Source of the DNA: Candidatus Zhuqueibacterota bacterium
GTDB taxonomy: Bacteria > Zhuqueibacterota > Zhuqueibacteria > Oceanimicrobiales > Oceanimicrobiaceae
Length of the DNA: 7,109 nucleotides
NCBI GenBank assembly: GCA_011775825.1
Contig: JAABYK010000195.1
Span: 1-7,109 of the forward strand
Direction: 5' to 3'
Shown piece by piece: positions 6,423-7,109 of the stretch. Numbering within the stretch: position 1 is the stretch's first letter; every line of letters starts with the position of its first letter. A model generated the notes under the pieces. It was not told where the DNA came from. It searched no databases and was given only the letters and a program-made list of their open reading frames with translations. Position numbers and translations under genes: made by a program.

Positions 6423-6437
6423 GCTCGGCAGCGCATT

Positions 6438-7040
6438 TTACTCAACCAATGGCGACATCTGTTCCCAGCCTCCAGCGAACACCAGTTCCGACAGCGGCTT
6501 GCGGGTACGTTCTGCTTCTTCACTCTTTTGATATTTTTCGGGCAGGCTTTCCGGTTCGCCGTGATAGCCGATGGCGATCCCGGCAACGGGTTCATAGCCT
6601 TCCGGGATGGTGTAGGTTTCACGCGCTTTATCCACGTGGATGCCGGCCATTTGATGCACAAACAGACCCAGCGCCGTGGCCTGAATCACCAGGTTGCCCA
6701 CGGCCAGCCCAACGTCGTGAAAAGCGTGTCGGTTTGGCTTATCGTTTCGGCTAAAGCGCAATTTTGCGATGGTAAGCATCAGCACCGGTGCATCTTTTGC
6801 CCACTTGAGGTTGCCCTCCACGAGACAACCGAGCAGCTTCTCAAACTCGGCTTGGTTGTCTCTCGTAGCGACAATGAATCTCCACGGTTGTTCATTGAAT
6901 GATGACGGCGCCCAGCGTGCGGCCTCCAGCAAGCTGAGCAGCTTTTCTTCCTCTACCATGCGTTCGGAAAACGCGCGTGGACTCCAGCGCTTTTTTATCA
7001 GGTCTACAACAGGGTAATTCGTGTTTGCCTCTTTGTTCAT
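6438..7040 (-). CDS. Nitroreductase-family FMN-dependent oxidoreductase
   Basis: A 200-residue protein. The family reduces nitro groups, quinones, flavins or other electron acceptors with NAD(P)H, using bound FMN as a homodimer in the cytoplasm. Visible landmarks are RWSPRAFS (18-25), whose basic residues contact FMN phosphate in relatives, and AARWAPSSFNEQPWRFIV (40-57), the conserved APSxxNxQPW block. Further on are HDVGLAVGNLVIQATALGL (108-126), with its dimer-interface helix, and GYEPVAGIAIGY (148-159). The length is normal for the family. The ATG at 7040 is chosen because GAGGAG lies 10 bases upstream and family homology begins right after it. An in-frame TTG 19 codons earlier would add an atypical Arg-rich leader that includes the ribosome-binding site. 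No neighbour suggests a specific substrate. The family assignment is sure; the reaction is not. Confidence 0.94.
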   Translation of the reverse strand: MNKEANTNYPVVDLIKKRWSPRAFSERMVEEEKLLSLLEAARWAPSSFNEQPWRFIVATRDNQAEFEKLLGCLVEGNLKWAKDAPVLMLTIAKLRFSRNDKPNRHAFHDVGLAVGNLVIQATALGLFVHQMAGIHVDKARETYTIPEGYEPVAGIAIGYHGEPESLPEKYQKSEEAERTRKPLSELVFAGGWEQMSPLVE

Positions 7041-7050
7041 CGTAATGATT

Positions 7051-7056
7051 CTCCTC
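7051..7056 (-). promoter_or_regulatory. Ribosome-binding site that sets the nitroreductase start
   Basis: GAGGAG on the minus strand, 10 bases before ATG 7040, followed by AATCATTACG. It argues against the longer in-frame reading that begins at 7097. Confidence 0.65.
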
Positions 7057-7073
7057 AAAAATGGTAAAAAGGA

Positions 7074-7106
7074 ATAAGGCCGTCGGATGTGCATCAATTG
7101 CCTTAT
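7074..7106. repeat. 7-bp inverted repeat upstream of the nitroreductase
   Basis: ATAAGGC (7074-7080) and GCCTTAT (7100-7106) are perfect reverse complements, 19 bases apart. On the minus strand the second arm is followed by TCCTTTTT. It could be the end of a terminator for an upstream gene outside the window, or an operator; the edge of the window prevents a decision. Confidence 0.3.
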
Positions 7107-7109
7107 GTC

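Larger units (their letters stand above)
6117..6437. other. Intergenic region between the nitroreductase and the methyltransferase
   Basis: A 321-base stretch. It holds an AGAGG ribosome-binding site for the TTG start (6125-6129, minus) and a TATGAT at 6175-6180 on the minus strand that could be a -10, with no matching -35. It also holds an A/T-rich tract at 6210-6240, a hairpin at 6315-6332 and a weak plus-strand ORF at 6273-6422. Nothing else is supportable. Confidence 0.5.

Noticed and set aside
7041..7097. Longer nitroreductase start at TTG 7097 or ATG 7094
   Set aside because: The extension would be Arg-rich and unlike the family, and it contains the GAGGAG ribosome-binding site of the ATG at 7040.

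Overview
All five recognisable genes lie on the minus strand. The window suggests a Gram-negative bacterium of intermediate GC. Two genes encode large Oar-type TonB-dependent outer-membrane receptors with an N-terminal carboxypeptidase-regulatory-like domain, an architecture common in Bacteroidota and related FCB-group lineages (Rhodothermia/Balneolia, Calditrichota, KSB1-like). The phylum is an inference from gene type only; no marker gene is present.

Layout in the direction of transcription, from high to low coordinates. A nitroreductase-family FMN flavoprotein (6438-7040) comes first. It is followed by a 321-base gap with a small hairpin and a weak plus-strand ORF. Next is an overlapping pair: a class I SAM-dependent methyltransferase (5448-6116, TTG start) and a HAD-superfamily hydrolase (4730-5461, GTG start), overlapping by 14 bases and almost certainly translated from one mRNA. 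A 155-base spacer with a candidate promoter and a 12-bp palindrome leads into a complete 1108-residue TonB-dependent receptor (1248-4574), which ends in a clear intrinsic terminator (1193-1226). About 790 bases without a supportable gene follow; they are rich in short inverted and periodic repeats. Finally, the first 133 codons of a second, closely related receptor (1-401) run off the left edge.

The two receptors are tandem paralogues. After the signal peptide they share long identical stretches, and both carry the same 10-base ribosome-binding block at exactly the same distance from the ATG. They should act at the outer membrane, importing or binding unknown substrates with TonB energy. The methyltransferase/hydrolase pair is cytoplasmic and probably serves one small-molecule pathway. 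The nitroreductase is a generic redox enzyme, and nothing in the sequence ties it to the others.

Most of the window is ordinary. The points most worth a second look are the receptor duplication with its conserved translation leader, the tightly coupled methyltransferase-phosphatase pair with two non-ATG starts, and the mirrored repeat cluster at 821-970. I found no CRISPR array, RNA gene, transposase or convincing new defence or biosynthetic system.
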